Origin: Undaria pinnatifida
Taxonomy: Eukaryota; Sar; Phaeophyceae; Laminariales; Alariaceae
Reading direction: 5' to 3'
Length of the DNA: 64,000 bases
Assembly: GCA_012845835.1 (NCBI GenBank)
Contig: JABAKD010000009.1
Span: 12,677,955 to 12,741,954, forward strand
Part shown: positions 9,611-20,749 of the stretch, piece by piece
Numbering within the stretch: position 1 is the stretch's first letter
Layout of the letters: each line of letters starts with the position of its first letter
Notes under the pieces: model-generated
Seen by the model: only the letters and a program-made list of their open reading frames with translations
Told to the model about the DNA's origin: nothing
Databases searched by the model: none
Made by a program: the position numbers and the translations under genes

Positions 9611-10660
9611 ACGTGCGCGTGGTGCCAAGGAGGCAAGAGGCGGTCGAATGACAAGCTCGCATAATCCAAGGGCGCATGAGCAGGGGGACGTAGATGCGAA
9701 CCGGCTCGTCGTTTAGCAAGCAAGCAGCTCGCCCCACAGAGTTGGGTTTGTCAGACCTTGTCGGCGGCAGTGTCGGGTTACGGACGAGTAGGACGATGTC
9801 GTCGTCGGTTGTATGTAGTCGACCTTTACCCGCCAGCTCCTGTATATCTGAGAAGGAGGGACACTTGTGCGAGGGATAGCACGCCAAAACGTCGGGCGGC
9901 AAGACCGACGGCCGGCCGATAGAGATGTAACGCATCGCGGCGTGGCACGTCGGCTCAGCGTGCTGCTCTCGCTTCCAATCGGCATGCGAATAACGCGCGA
10001 CGGAAGCAGAAAACCGCAATTCAGCAGCGTCGCCGAGAGCATCCGACCTTGTATGTGCAGTCGACGTGTCACCAGGAGAAGGCGCGAGCCGTAAGAGAGG
10101 AGTTCTCATAGGCTCTGCGTGGTCGCGGTCGGACGGAAGTGGCACCGTGCGGACCGGCGAGTCGGCAAGAGCAGGGGTCGCGGCGGCGAGCGGAACCGGC
10201 CGCGGCCGTGGGACTCGCGACGGGGTTGCAACTCGCCTGGAAGATGGCCGAGGGGCCCCGCCGGGCCCGAATCCATAGTCAACAGCAGGGGGTGCCTTAT
10301 CAGCTGCTGTTGCTGAATGCTGGCGCGTCCGAGTGGAGCTGCGGTCCGAAGACTGCGTTATTGTCTGGGGCGCCGAAGAGTCAGGCGAGGTAGAGACGGA
10401 CGCGGTCGGGCCCGCGTGCTCGACCGAGTCATTCCCTTGTACCGAGCTCCGGGAATGAGCCGGTTGGACGACTGACGTCGTCGTAGCCGAGGCTTCTGCG
10501 GAGCCCTCGCTCACCGCGGTGGGCACAGCAAAAACCGAATCGAAATCGTTGTCGGCTGCACGCGAGATCCACCCGCGGCCGGGAGAGCTATCGACGGTGG
10601 CAACGAATGCAGAAACACTAGCGGCGAATCTCCTGGAATGAGTAGAAAGATCGTCAAGCC
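9611..10660 (-). pseudogene. Low-complexity linker between RNase H and integrase
   Basis: Part of a 439-codon open frame (10853-9534). After the RNase H end comes a long Ser/Thr/Ala/Pro-rich stretch of about 230 residues, then about 120 residues with an R-Y-I-S-I-G-R-P-S block, joining the integrase zinc finger. An intact frame of this length in a decayed element suggests it was translated as part of pol. Such a long disordered linker is unusual for gypsy pol. The function is unknown. Confidence 0.55.
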
Positions 10661-11435
10661 TCATACGTGGCCCGTGTGCGCGAAAATCGCAAAAGTCGGC
10701 AGAGGTGAAAGGGAGCCCACCCACGGCATCACTTTCGGTGCGGGGCATAGCCCACCCAAACCGACACCCAAAATCGGAGAGAAAGGAGTGTGCTGTCCGC
10801 AAGCCCTCATGAGGTATATGCCACCATCCCCAACACGGGTGAGACTCGTCCAACTATTGCGGTCATGTTCCGTGGCAGGCTCCGGCAAGCAAGACAGAAA
10901 GTCGGCGTTGCCGTTCGCGCTTCCTTTGCGGTACTCGAGTGTGTAGTTAAACGTGGTGAGGAACTCGAGCCATCTTTGGACTCGGGCGTTGTGGTCCCCA
11001 CTTTGCATATGCTTTCCAGTGTTTTGTGGTCAGAGAACGTACGGAACTTGGTGTTCCAAAGGTAGCCGCGGAGGAATTTGAGAGCCCAGACGATGCTGCC
11101 AGCCTCCAGATCAAGAGGAGTCCAATGACTTTCTAAGTCGAGCGTAGAGCGTAGCTCGGCTGATGTACGCGATGGGTTTTATGGAGCCATCCGTTTGCTC
11201 CTGTTCGAGAGCGGCGCCAAACCCGTCGATTCAGGCGTCGCAATACATGTGAAATGGGCGTGAGCCGTCGGCGACGGCGTTCCAACTGGGGAAAACGAGG
11301 ACCGGCGGGTTCGTGAGCTCCGCCAAGATCTCTCATACCATCTTCTCATAGCAGGCGTGAATGAAAACTTAACTTCCTTCCGGAGGAGCGCGTTAATCGG
11401 ACGAAGCCTCTTCGAAAAGTCGGGCAAAATTTGCG
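10661..11435 (-). pseudogene. Gypsy RNase H domain, with an internal stop
   Basis: Frame pieces read P-S-W-N-A-V-A-D-G-S-R-P-F, then M-Y-C-D-A-stop-I-D-G-F-G-A-A-L-E-Q (about 11245-11190), then A-R-V-Q-R-W-L-E-F-L with N-A-D-F-L-S near the end. C-D-A-S-x-x-G and N-A-D-x-L-S-R are standard landmarks of retroelement RNase H. The codon after C-D-A is TGA, where a serine codon is normal, so the domain cannot be made intact. Further frame changes occur around 11100. Confidence 0.8.
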
Positions 11436-12249
11436 TTAACGGTAATAGTAGGCACCACCCATGAGTGCGCGCACCTGCTTAACGTCGGTGGGCATCGGCA
11501 TATTGGTCAGTGCCGATGCTATTTCTGCTTTTGGGTGTAGGCCTGCCGGGTAAATGGAGTGGCCCAGAACGTTCGCATCGATACCACCCAATCGCGCCTT
11601 TGAGGGGGAAAGCTTGAGATTATGATTTCGAAGGCGCTCGAAGAGGGAGCGAATCGTCCGAACATGCGCTACCGGGTCGGAATCGAACACGATGACATTG
11701 TCGAAGAATGCTGCCACCTGTTTCAAGTCCTTGATCACCTCATTGATGACCTTGACAAATCACCCAGGCGAGGTGCTGCTGCCCTGAGGCATAAGGAGCC
11801 ACTCGCAGAGGCCTGTGGGTGTGCAGAACGCTATACGGGGAATTGTGTGCCGTTATTTGGTGGAACGAGGAAACCAAGTTGAACAAGGACAACACTCGAC
11901 CTGAGCCTAAGGAGTCCAGGACCTGGTCCACGCGGGGAATCGGCAGTTGGCTAAGCTTGCCAATTTGGTTGAGCTTCATGTAGTTCACCGTGATCCTCAC
12001 GCCTCCAGATTTCTTCGGCATGACCACCAGTGGGCTCGAATACGGTGAAGTCGAGTGATGGATCAGCCCAGCCGTGAGGTACTGGTTAAGAGTCTCGTCC
12101 ATTTCTTTGGCCAGTATCGGGTTTTTGCGATGGGGTCGTGAAGTGACCGGAGCGCTACCCTCCGGAACCGAGATTTCGAAGGGCATCAAGAAGCAAGACC
12201 CAAAGCCCGTCTTCGGGGTGGAGAACACGCCAGGAAAGTCGCAGAGCAC
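11436..12249 (-). pseudogene. Gypsy reverse transcriptase, inactive
   Basis: The first segment (12249-11740) has the fingers and palm motifs P-H-R, L-I-x-x-S-x-S-P-Y-S-S-P-L-V-V-M-P-K-K and the N-Y-x-x-L-N-Q-I block. The second (11738-11436) has A-A-F-F-D-N-V-I-V-F and L-G-H-S-I-Y-P-A-G-L. The two are in different frames, with the shift near 11740-11850. The catalytic F/Y-x-D-D reads F-F-D-N, which removes one metal ligand. It would have copied element RNA to DNA but is now non-functional. Confidence 0.88.
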
Positions 12250-12849
12250 ATCACCCAGTTGCTCGATGGCCGAGGGGTCTCAGCCAGGGTCACGTAAGTC
12301 TAACGCAATCTCCCTCAGGTGCGGCGGGAGTCGGACTCAGACCGTAGAAACGCAGAACGCTGGGCTGGGTTCAATCGTTCCATTAGCGTCGGCGAGGGCG
12401 ACGGCACGGCGGGAGCTGCCACCTCCGTGTCAGGCGAGCGCGCGACCGCTGAGATCTGGCTGTCCGAAGTCTGGCCAGGGTGGCGCCCCGCAGCGTGGGT
12501 GGTGTGTTGCAAGGCCCCTAGCGGGACGCGCAAAGTGGGACGTCGGCGACCCCGACGAGTTTGCCTGGCTCGAGATCTGCGACACCTGTTAAGAGAAGCA
12601 CCTGTCGCCCTGAAGCAACGAAGTGCTTCTTGCCCCGAAAGAATGTCCGGCTGCGGCAGTATGTCGACAACGTAGTGTCCTGTGAGCGCAGGGGAGCCGT
12701 TACTGCGCACCAAGTTGACCGTGAGCAGCTGGGGCTCGTCCGACAAGACGACACCTCTAGTGCCATCATATAGGAGGTGGAAAGCACCGTTCGTAGCTGC
12801 GGCGTCGACGGCATAAGCCGCTACGCCTGTTGTGGCGTGGTGGGAAAAC

Positions 12850-13245
12850 ATCAGCTTGCCCAAACTCGATTATCGATGGGACAAGGAGGCAAGGCGCGGT
12901 ACGAACGGGTGTTGAAGCGCCCCCAGCTGTCGCGACCCAGCAAGACAGCGTGCTGCATGACCGGTGGAGGGACTACGCATGCCCACACTGCGAGAGAGCA
13001 CGTCTGTTCTTTTTCGCAGAAAAATTGGGCGCTCAGGCGGACGCGGGTCGCGGTTCGTAAAGGGGCGGATTCGCCAAAACCACCCCAGGAGCGAAGGCTG
13101 CTGGGTTGCTCGCACACCGACGAAGCGGTACCTGTCAGTAGCATACAGTACAACACGTCACGTCCGATGAAGGTTTTAGGGGAGCCAGTATCGAAGAGCG
13201 CGCACATCTGTAAGGCGCAATGACGTCCCCTCCGCCATGTATTGC
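12850..13245 (-). pseudogene. Gypsy aspartic protease
   Basis: The minus strand reads C-A-L-F-D-T-G-S-P-K-T-F-I-G near 13205-13165, the D-T-G-S catalytic loop of retropepsins. About 85 residues later comes H-A-V-L-L-G-R-D-S-W, matching the usual h-h-G-R-D/N end of the fold. The domain frame is open throughout (inside 13561-12851). It would process the Gag-Pol polyprotein. A linker frame (12863-12315) follows before RT. Confidence 0.82.
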
Positions 13246-13559
13246 AATCTCGGCAGTGATAGAAACGTCGTCCAGCGTCACGGTACTCCCGACAAGGCAG
13301 GGGCCGTGTTTTGGCAGCGCACAGCCTGAGGCGCCGCCAGATACTATCGCCAAAACCTCCGGACTTTGGTCGCCGGGTGTGCCCGAAAAATAGGCCGAAA
13401 TCTCTGAAGGAGGGCCTTGGCGAGCGTCGACCACGGTCCCCGAGCGCGACTGTGGAGCGGACGATATTTCGTGGATTCCAGCATTTCCTGTGGGGCTGCG
13501 GAACCGACGAGGGGAGGCCGGGTGTGGCGACCCGGCCTCGCTGTCGCGAGTTGCTTCGC

Positions 13560-14020
13560 AAACGGCAGAAAGTGCCTCACTGAGCAATTGTTTTCCCTCT
13601 CCACTTGTGTGGGTCAATGGCTCGGGGGTCGTCCGCCCGGAGACCAATACCCCACACTGGGTCTAGGGGGCTGGTCTCGGCCAAACGTTTGTTGCCAGTG
13701 CTCGAAATGTGAAGTTTCGTGGCTGGATTATGCGTAAATTTGGGGTGGGTGCCAGATAACACGGCAGTTTGCTTCTCCCTGCCCCAAACAGCGGAGTCAA
13801 ATTGCGCACGCCTCGACCGACGCGTTTGTGTGTTCTTGAGTCAGGCGATGACATGATGAGCTCCACTGCGCGAGGGTCTTTAAAAAGCCTGGCCTTTTCG
13901 GCCATCATATACTGCTCCACACAAGAATATGATACGTCATCCACGACAAACGACGAAGGAGACCACTGCGAAAAGTAGGACGGCGGTTGCCAGAGCAACA
14001 CCACTTTGTCTGTGGAGTAT
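13560..14020 (-). pseudogene. NADAR-like domain embedded in the gypsy polyprotein
   Basis: Frame 14199-13663 reads Y-F-S-Q-W-S-P-S-S-F then S-Y-S-C-V-E-Q-Y-M-M-A-E-K-A and R-V-G-R-G-V-R-N. A one-base slip near 13805 moves the match to a frame with F-D-S-A-V-W, K-F-T-H-N-P, then S-P-L-D-P-V-W-G-I-G-L-R and D-P-H-K-W-R-G-K. A second one-base slip near 13585 gives L-L-S-E-A-L. This series (FSQW..PF, EQYMM.EKA, F..AVW, KF..N, WGIG, WRGxNLLG-like) is the signature order of the NADAR (YbiA/DUF1768) family. Family members hydrolyse N-glycosidic bonds of ADP-ribose or riboflavin-pathway compounds. It lies between gag and protease. Its role in an element is unknown. Both slips fall in short homopolymers, so assembly errors are possible. 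Confidence 0.85.
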
Positions 14021-14199
14021 TCGAGAGAAGGGTCAAAAGTCGACGGTGCCAACCCGTCTGAGGCCCTGTTAGGAATATGGACCTGCAATGTCCCCGTTTG
14101 GCAACACCAGTCCTCGGCACTTTGGGCCCGTAGCGTCCCCTTCTGGGAACGCCCGGCCTCGGGCGCACGACGTGAGTGCGAACCCACGGGTGTTCGCAT

Positions 14200-16324
14200 C
14201 GTGGTCTTGTCGCTCTTTGGCGTAAAATCACAAAAAACTGCTCTCGCTGCGCCCGAAGGGGCAGGGGCTCTGAGCTGTTTCTGCTTGACGAGGGGCGCGA
14301 TTCTTCCGCAACTTTACGGGAATAGCGTCCAGCTGATCAGGCTGGAGGCCGTGGCGTCACCACTGGCCCGTTGCGCAGTATCGGATCTTCTTCCTGCACC
14401 ACTGGGGCAGACATAGCCTGAAGCACGTGGGTTAGCGTACCAGAAGATTAAGCAGGGCCCGTAGACCCTGTGGGCGTCTTCTTGAGCGGGGCTTGGGCAG
14501 GTGGCAACAATGTTTTAGCCCGAGGAGGCTCTTTTCCGTCAGTCCTCTTGGAGAAGGGAGACGAGGTAGATAATCTTGTCGACTCCTCCTTGATGGAAAA
14601 AAAGACAGAGCGCCCGCTGCTATCGCGAGCAAACACCGGACCGAGCCTCTCAAACGATCTTGGTGTTTTAGTGTTGGCCTTCCCACAACTCAAACCGACC
14701 GCCACCTCGTGGCCAGAAAAAGTGTTTGAGGGTCGGCCGTCCCACACCTCAAACCGACCGCCATCGCATTGTCAGGGAGAGGGGGGGGATGAACACGTTC
14801 ACCTAAAATGGTGACGCGCCGTCACCGTGGGTGTATTGCTGCGCGACGCGTGCGTAGGGGGAGCGCGCAAAGCGCGAGCTCCCGTGCCATGGTTGATGAG
14901 GGCGGCGTTTGGAGCGCATACCCCCATTGCCGAGTTTATGCCGCGGCTGAGGGGAACGGCGCTGGAAGCGTGGGTTCCCGTCGCCGAACTCAGACCATGA
15001 CCGAGGGGAACATCGAGAGAAGCGCGCGTTCTCGCCGTCGAAAAACCTACCTGGCTGAGGGGAACCACGCTCGAAGCGCTAGTTCCCGCCGCAGGTACTA
15101 CGCCGTGAGATCGTTAACAGACGGTGTAGGAGCCAGTGGGCTCTCGACGGAGGCAATTTGTGCTGCGTTATTGGACAGGATAGCAACAGGTACACGAGCA
15201 CCTTCAGAAACCAAAAGAGGTGTTCCCGACAGTGCCGTCGACGGACAGGCCGGGTGTGCCGTACCGCCGTCTAGATGTCAATTGCCGGTACGGAATGTGC
15301 CAGGCTGGCGCGCGTTCGGATTTCCTCCCCAGTTATCGGCGGCTCCAAAGCACATTCCAGGAGAAGGAGTGGGGGCAGAAGAGGCGGGGAAGGGCGGGAT
15401 ACCACCATGGTGATCCGACGTGAGTGTTATCGTTGTGACAGTTTATCTGGCCCTGATCCTGGTGGTACCCTCGCGATTGACCTGAATTTTCTTGTGATTG
15501 TTCGGGCGAGAAGATTCGCCGTCTCGACGGTAGCAGATTATGCGTGTTTGCCAACGTCGGTATGTGTCATCGTCGCCAAGTCGGCCAAGTTCAGGGTTCA
15601 AACAGCCGCTCGCATTAATGAAAGAATATCTACGATTCTTGAAGGAGTGGTTGTCCTCGTGGCAGTTGAGGCAAAGCCTCCGGTTTTTCGGAGGGTATCA
15701 GCGCGAGTGGAGGGTGAGAGGAGGCCGCTCCAAAGGGGAGGGTCGTCTGTGTCAAACGAGGCACTAACGGCGAAAACTTCTGCACAATGATATTCTCCTA
15801 GTGGCCAACAGCTCGGTGTCTGGTCAAGCCAAGGGTCAGATGAATCATGGATGGGCATGAAAGTTGGACGATGGCTCGATCTCGTCTGCCACGGAAGCGA
15901 CTGGGGTGGCACTCGGCTCTGGCCGCGCCCATGATCGGCGGGCCGGGGCCCCGACGAGGCGGATGACCGTGCTCCCGTCGAAGAAACCGGCAGAGCAAAA
16001 TATGTTTCGCCGTTGATGGCTGGTGTCTTATTTTGTGCTAAGTCGCTGAAAGCCAGCCACCTAGCATCCAACGAGGCGTATGGCCGCGAGTCCGTTGCCT
16101 TCGAACCAGGGTACAGCGTGGGTATGAGAGTCGAAAATTACTCATTCACCGCCATCCGAGCCACCTCCAACATCACATCCGTCCCCGGAGACAAAACACG
16201 CTCACTCCCCGTAGCGGTCGACACAAGTACGCGAAACTCCCGACTGAAATCAGAAAAAGACGTGCCGTTACACATTCCAAAAGTATAGTGTAGCCCTCCC
16301 CCGTGTCGACTCGGTCGAAGTGCG
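14200..16324 (-). pseudogene. Gag-to-NADAR spacer, frames broken, with 54 bp tandem repeats
   Basis: Several open but unrecognised minus-strand pieces. At about 14895-15110 a 54 bp unit is repeated about four times (starts of 'gaggggaac' at 14949, 15003 and 15057), giving an 18-residue repeat beginning V-P-L in the minus frame 15068-14799. No nucleocapsid CCHC zinc knuckle could be confirmed. Confidence 0.5.
14895..15110 (-). repeat. 54 bp tandem repeat in the gypsy gag region
   Basis: Unit length of exactly 54 bp by the spacing of 'gaggggaac'. Because 54 is a multiple of three, the repeat keeps one reading frame, an 18-residue protein repeat. This suggests it grew while the region was still translated. 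Confidence 0.75.
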
Positions 16325-17764
16325 TCACGAGCAGGCGTAGCAGGAGGGTGAAAGGCCCAGATGCTCCTCTTGCCATAGCTCTTGACACCTCTTGCCTAGT
16401 ACCACGGCAACCTCGCCGAGGCCCGTGCTCGAGGTCGAAGACGAGCAGGAGGAGGTTGACGAGCCGTCCAACGCTGAACGTCCTCTCGCGCCATTCCTCC
16501 GCCCTCCGTTGCCTCCGCCAGAGCTTCGGCCACTGCCCCGAATGCTGCAACCAAGCTTGCCCCCTCGGCGGCACACTGAGCCACCACCAGCACCCGACGC
16601 GCCTTTCTCGCCTCCACCACCGCTGCCACCCCCGCGACGGTGGTGGTGGTCGCCACCCCCACCATTTTTGTCGCCACCCTCGGAGCCACCACCCTCACGG
16701 GTACGGTCCCCGCGATCGTGACGGTCGCTGCGTCGATGATTCCCCCGGGTGCGTTGCGCCAAATCTTCCTCCGGGGTCGGCCAGAAGACGGGGTCGGGGG
16801 CCTCGTCGTGGGCCATCCGCAGGGCCTTGATGAGGGCAAGAGCCGGGGCGGCTCTCGTCTGTCCGGCATAGGAGGTACAATCCCTGCGGGCCTAGGCCGC
16901 CTCCACTGGAAGGGCGTCCTCGTGCCGCGACGCCGGCCTCTCTAACGTGAGGAGGGCGGAGGCCGTTTCCACCACCGCTTGTGCCAACTCCGCCGAGAAC
17001 TTTACCCTCGGGGTAGACGCCATGACCTCAACGCTGCCCTCCATAAAGGCATTGTCCCCGGGTCGTGACCCCTGGGAGGCGACACTCAGTGGGCGCGCCG
17101 GAGGCGAGGGGGGCGCGGTAGCTCCCGCCGCAGCCGACGCAACTGATTGGGCGAGGGCTTGGTGCGCCCTCTCCACTACCAGGGATTCCCCCCGCGCAGC
17201 GGTCTTCGCCTGCTCGATATCTTCGTCAAACCGATATCGGCGTGCTTCACGCCGGATAATCGTCTGGTTGGCGTCGTCGAGCGCCCGCTGGGCCCTCGCC
17301 GCCGCATATGCCAAGTTCGAGGGGCCGGCATGGGTACCCCGGTCCCGGGAGCGCTGGGGGTGGCGCTCTGCCGAGAGCGGAGAACCCAGGTGGCGGCGGT
17401 GGTGCCCTGTCGAGCGCGGGGAGGCCAGCTGGTGGTGCTCCCCCGGGGCTGGCGACAGCTGGCATCCCGCCCCCGAGTCCGGTGGAGGTTGGTCCGCCTC
17501 CTTCGCTACGCGAACCGGCGAGTCGACCCTCTTGGCTGGTGGGTCGGGGTGGTGGTCTGGTGGTCCACCCTCCGTCTCGTCACCGGAACCTTCCGCCGGA
17601 GGTTCCCCGTTTCTCGAGTCGCAGGATCTCGAGCGAGCGCTCCCTGTTTCGTGGGCATCCAGGTTGGGACGTGTGGTAGAACTTAGCCCGCCCCGCTTCC
17701 TCACTAGTAGACATGCTGTTGCTTGTTGTCGCAGTGCAAAGATCAGTATATAGCGCCCGAACAA
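16325..17764 (-). pseudogene. Gag-like region of the gypsy element
   Basis: A 290-codon open frame (17764-16892) contains an A-Y-A-A-A-R-A-Q-R-A-L-D-D-A-N-Q stretch and other helical, Ala/Glu/Arg-rich segments. The likely continuation (16816-16325) is rich in Gly, Arg and His and opens with A-P-D-P-V-F-W-P-T-P-E-E-D. The two are offset by a frameshift near 16850. Position between leader and NADAR/protease supports gag. Sequence alone does not, since gag is poorly conserved. Confidence 0.5.
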
Positions 17765-18853
17765 AGCAGTTTCCTCACCGACCGCACTTTAGAGGGACGG
17801 TCGACGGTCGCTTCCACAGTAGTGCTTGCGTGCTGCATTATCGCTGATGTGTCCATAGGTATATACAATACCAACCGCATTAAAAAGGACAGTAGAACGC
17901 CATGACCAGCTGTAGAAAAGGGGCAGTATTGACCCTACCAACATTGTGAAAAGGTAGCATGTACCAACCGCACTAAGATGGGTCGTACAAGTCCTGACAT
18001 ATGCAGAAAAAATCCCGACCCTCCTAGCATCGTGAAGGACAGCACATGTACTAACAGCAGTAGAAAGACAGCACCACGCCCGAACAGCTGAAAATTTCCG
18101 CACTCACACCGACCGCATCATAAGCGGGCAGTTACGTCGACAGCGATGCAGTGTGCTTCCTTATCGCTCCTGTGCCCACACGGGGAAGGAGTGTTAGTAC
18201 TGCGTTCCAAGATAAAGGGCAACCCCCACGCTGACAACGCGACATAAAAAGCCAGCGTAGAAATTCAGCGTTCACTACATTCAAGTTCTGTGGCATGGGA
18301 GAGCCAAGACAAGAAATCTCTCGAATGGATCTTGCAAGGGGCACTTGCACAGCAGCGGAGCCCCCGAAGCACAAAAAGAAGGACAAGTCGACGGGCGATC
18401 TTGGGGCTTGTGCTGGCTGCTCGCGGAGATGTGCAGGTAATTGCGCAGCGCGAGGCTGGCAGGATGCAACATGCTGGCTGAGCGCGGAGTGAACAAGTCT
18501 GGTGGGTGGAGCTTGGGCCGGTCCGCTGCTGTGAAGCAACTGGCGGGGGACGTGCGACCAGAAAGCCCAGGCGAAGAGCGTGCTCCGGGGAGCAGCGTCT
18601 TCCGCACGTTGTCCGAAGGTGTCGTCCGTGCGCTGCGTGCCCGGCGACCAACAGGAGGGGCCCTTGGCGTCTCACTGCTGTAGTGGTCGCCGTTGGAGGA
18701 AGAAGGGCGCTCCCTCCGTTGAGATGCTACCCGCGAGGAAACAGGGGCTTCGGGCTCGACGAAAAGCAAAAAAACGCTACCAAAAAAAAAGGCATCGGCG
18801 AGATTCGAGGAGCACTGCTGCAAAAGAAACATCAAGCCAAGTCGACGCCATTT
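17765..18853 (-). other. Gypsy 5' leader and primer-binding site
   Basis: The untranslated leader follows the 5' LTR. On the minus strand the bases after the LTR read AAA then TGGCGTCGACTTGGC (18850-18836), which fits a primer-binding site pairing with a tRNA 3' end of type ...GACGCCA. The TRIM elements start their site with the same TGGCGTC. Weak ~35 bp imperfect repeats ('ccaaccgca', 'gtgaaggacag') occur at 17860-18110. Confidence 0.6.
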
Positions 18854-19129
18854 CTTAAGTTATTGAGGGGGGATACAGAGTGTCCCCTGCAGGTCTGCCT
18901 ATTGAGCAGATCCTCGGTCAGTACTCGCTTCCTTAGCCGTAGTAGTAGAGAAGTCAGCTTTATTATTTCCACAGAACCCCGAATAGCAACTGAGAACCGA
19001 GGCGTATGGCGCATGCCTCGGTTTCATTTCCTGACTATCCCGAATAAATAACGCCAACCTATCATGCGAAAACGGCCAATTACCTATCAAATCAGATAAT
19101 TGCAGGCCTTTCAAGGCCGCACCTTAACA
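18854..19129 (-). repeat. Gypsy 5' LTR
   Basis: Partner of 6353-6622. It starts on the minus strand with TGTTAAGGTGCGG at 19129 and ends next to the primer-binding site at about 18854. It contains a 'taaataa' run that could serve as a promoter or polyadenylation signal. Confidence 0.8.
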
Positions 19130-20255
19130 GCCGCACCTTAGTGCGGTGAAGACCGTTTTTGTCACGACCTCGTGCTACATACAGAGAGTCGTACCGCACG
19201 TCACCACGATCATTGGGGCTCCGAACTCCCGCTATTGTGCGGGCATTGTCACTCCGCAAGGCGCATCACACACGTGAGACCACGACCACGATAGGTAGTA
19301 AAACAATCCGAGCATTGTTATCAGACGGACTCCTGGCTGGGCTGTATACTCGTACGCATAATAAAAGGTTTCCGCATCGATCCCCAGGCTTTTATTGGAA
19401 AACTGAATGATGGGTTAACCTGATCGAAGTGTTCTTGGTCAAAAGGCAGGGCGGTTAAAGCGAGGTGGTTTGCCTGTCTGTGCCGACGTATCCGCCGTAA
19501 ACCCGTTTGCTCCACTGATGATGCACACCGTATCGGTGGCACTAGATGTCATCTTCTCTGTATACGCAATTCTGTCGAGTTCACGCGAATGACTGCTGTC
19601 CACCGGCGTCGGGTTGCCGTACGCCTATTACGTCTTCTCGTTGTTTTATCGCTTTTCTTCGTTTGTCAGTCTTCCTCGAACGAGTACAGGAGCATCTTTT
19701 GTACAGCGGGACTTAGGGTCACTTGATCAAAACGTTGTTATTATGTTCTGCCGGGGGAAGGCTCGTTTTCTTTCACTACTGCTTGTATGCACGAGGGCCG
19801 CCCTTGCGCGGGGCTGTTTCGATCACTGCCCAAACTTTGCTTGTCAAGTACTAACCGGAACCTCCGCCCTCTCCAGAACACACCGTTATTCCCTAGAGCA
19901 CCGTCACAACACCCCCCCTGGCTGTTTGGTCAGTAGGCTAGCTGTGCGACACGAATTCAAGACGATGCCTACCTCTCCCTAGCTAGGTTGTAATAAAATG
20001 GACGTTTTCGGACTGAATCGCTTCATTCAGCTCCTCGTTTCACCTCCAAAGCCGGGAACCAACCGTGGATATCACGCTATATTTACGCTTTCTGTCCATG
20101 ATGGCGTCCTTTTCTTCTGCAGAAAATTGAACCACGTGCAATGCATACACCACGACGGCGGTGTGACCCGCGTTTTCGCCTCATAAATACGCAAGTCCTC
20201 ACCCGTTTGCCTTGCAATTTTTTTTCGTCTCCGAGATCATTGTGAACTCCTCCCA
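19130..20255. other. No supported gene
   Basis: Short open frames only, on both strands, with no recognisable motif and no mutual support. Nothing else seen. Confidence 0.4.
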
Positions 20256-20259
20256 ATGA

Positions 20260-20552
20260 GTGAGGCATCCCATGCTAGGGTAGGGGCACAGCAGAGTTTT
20301 TTGAGATCCTAACCTTAGGAGATGAACGTTTCGCTCGAAACGTGACTTCGAAGATATTCATTCGTTGACCCGATCGACATTTCTATGCCCTGGTATTAAA
20401 AACAAACAAACATGCTCGAAAAATTGTAACACTACCCGATATAGGTCCCGCACTTGAAGGGCTGAACCGGTCACAAACGTCGAACGCTTCGCCCAAAACG
20501 CGCGACCCCCTCTGTGGGATGACTCAACTATATATTTAGTCTAGTGTGCTCA
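20260..20552. mobile_element. MITE-like element (family M2), degenerate copy
   Basis: Ends read GAGGCATCCCA on the left and, reversed, GAGTCATCCCA on the right. The same ends bound 26224-26505, and the interiors share 'gacttcgaag' and 'gaccgg/gaccc' blocks. No coding capacity. The target duplication is not clear. Confidence 0.5.
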
Positions 20553-20617
20553 AAGCAGACCAGCCAAAAGGCAGCGATGAACATTATTGTTGGCCTTGGC
20601 ATGTATATCGCGACTTT

Positions 20618-20728
20618 CGTGGGGGACCCATGGGCGACCCACGGTCGACTCACGGTCGACTCACGGGTGACCCACGGTCGACTCACGGGTGACCCACCGA
20701 CGACTCACGGGTGACCCAAGGGTGAGCA
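20618..20728 (+). repeat. Short tandem repeat of ~10 bp units
   Basis: Alternating units 'cacggtcgact' and 'cacgggtgacc' repeated about nine times, with variants at both ends. Function unknown. Confidence 0.85.
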
Positions 20729-20749
20729 TACGGAAGATCCATGGGCTAG

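Larger units (their letters stand above)
6353..19129 (-). mobile_element. Degenerate Ty3/gypsy-like LTR retrotransposon carrying a NADAR-like domain
   Basis: About 12.8 kb on the minus strand between two related LTRs (18854-19129 and 6353-6622). Order 5' to 3': LTR, primer-binding site, leader, gag-like region, NADAR-like domain, aspartic protease, reverse transcriptase, RNase H, long low-complexity linker, integrase zinc finger and core, integrase C-terminus, LTR. PR-RT-RH-IN order defines Ty3/gypsy. It is dead: there are frameshifts in gag, the NADAR domain and RT, the RT FxDD motif reads FFDN, there is a TGA in RNase H, and a MITE interrupts integrase. Flanking bases do not give a clean target duplication, so one end may be rearranged. 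Confidence 0.85.

Noticed and set aside
16303-17753. Long plus-strand frames opposite gag (175, 268 and 179 codons)
   Set aside because: Shadows of the GC-rich gag coding strand. The pol genes fix the minus strand as sense.
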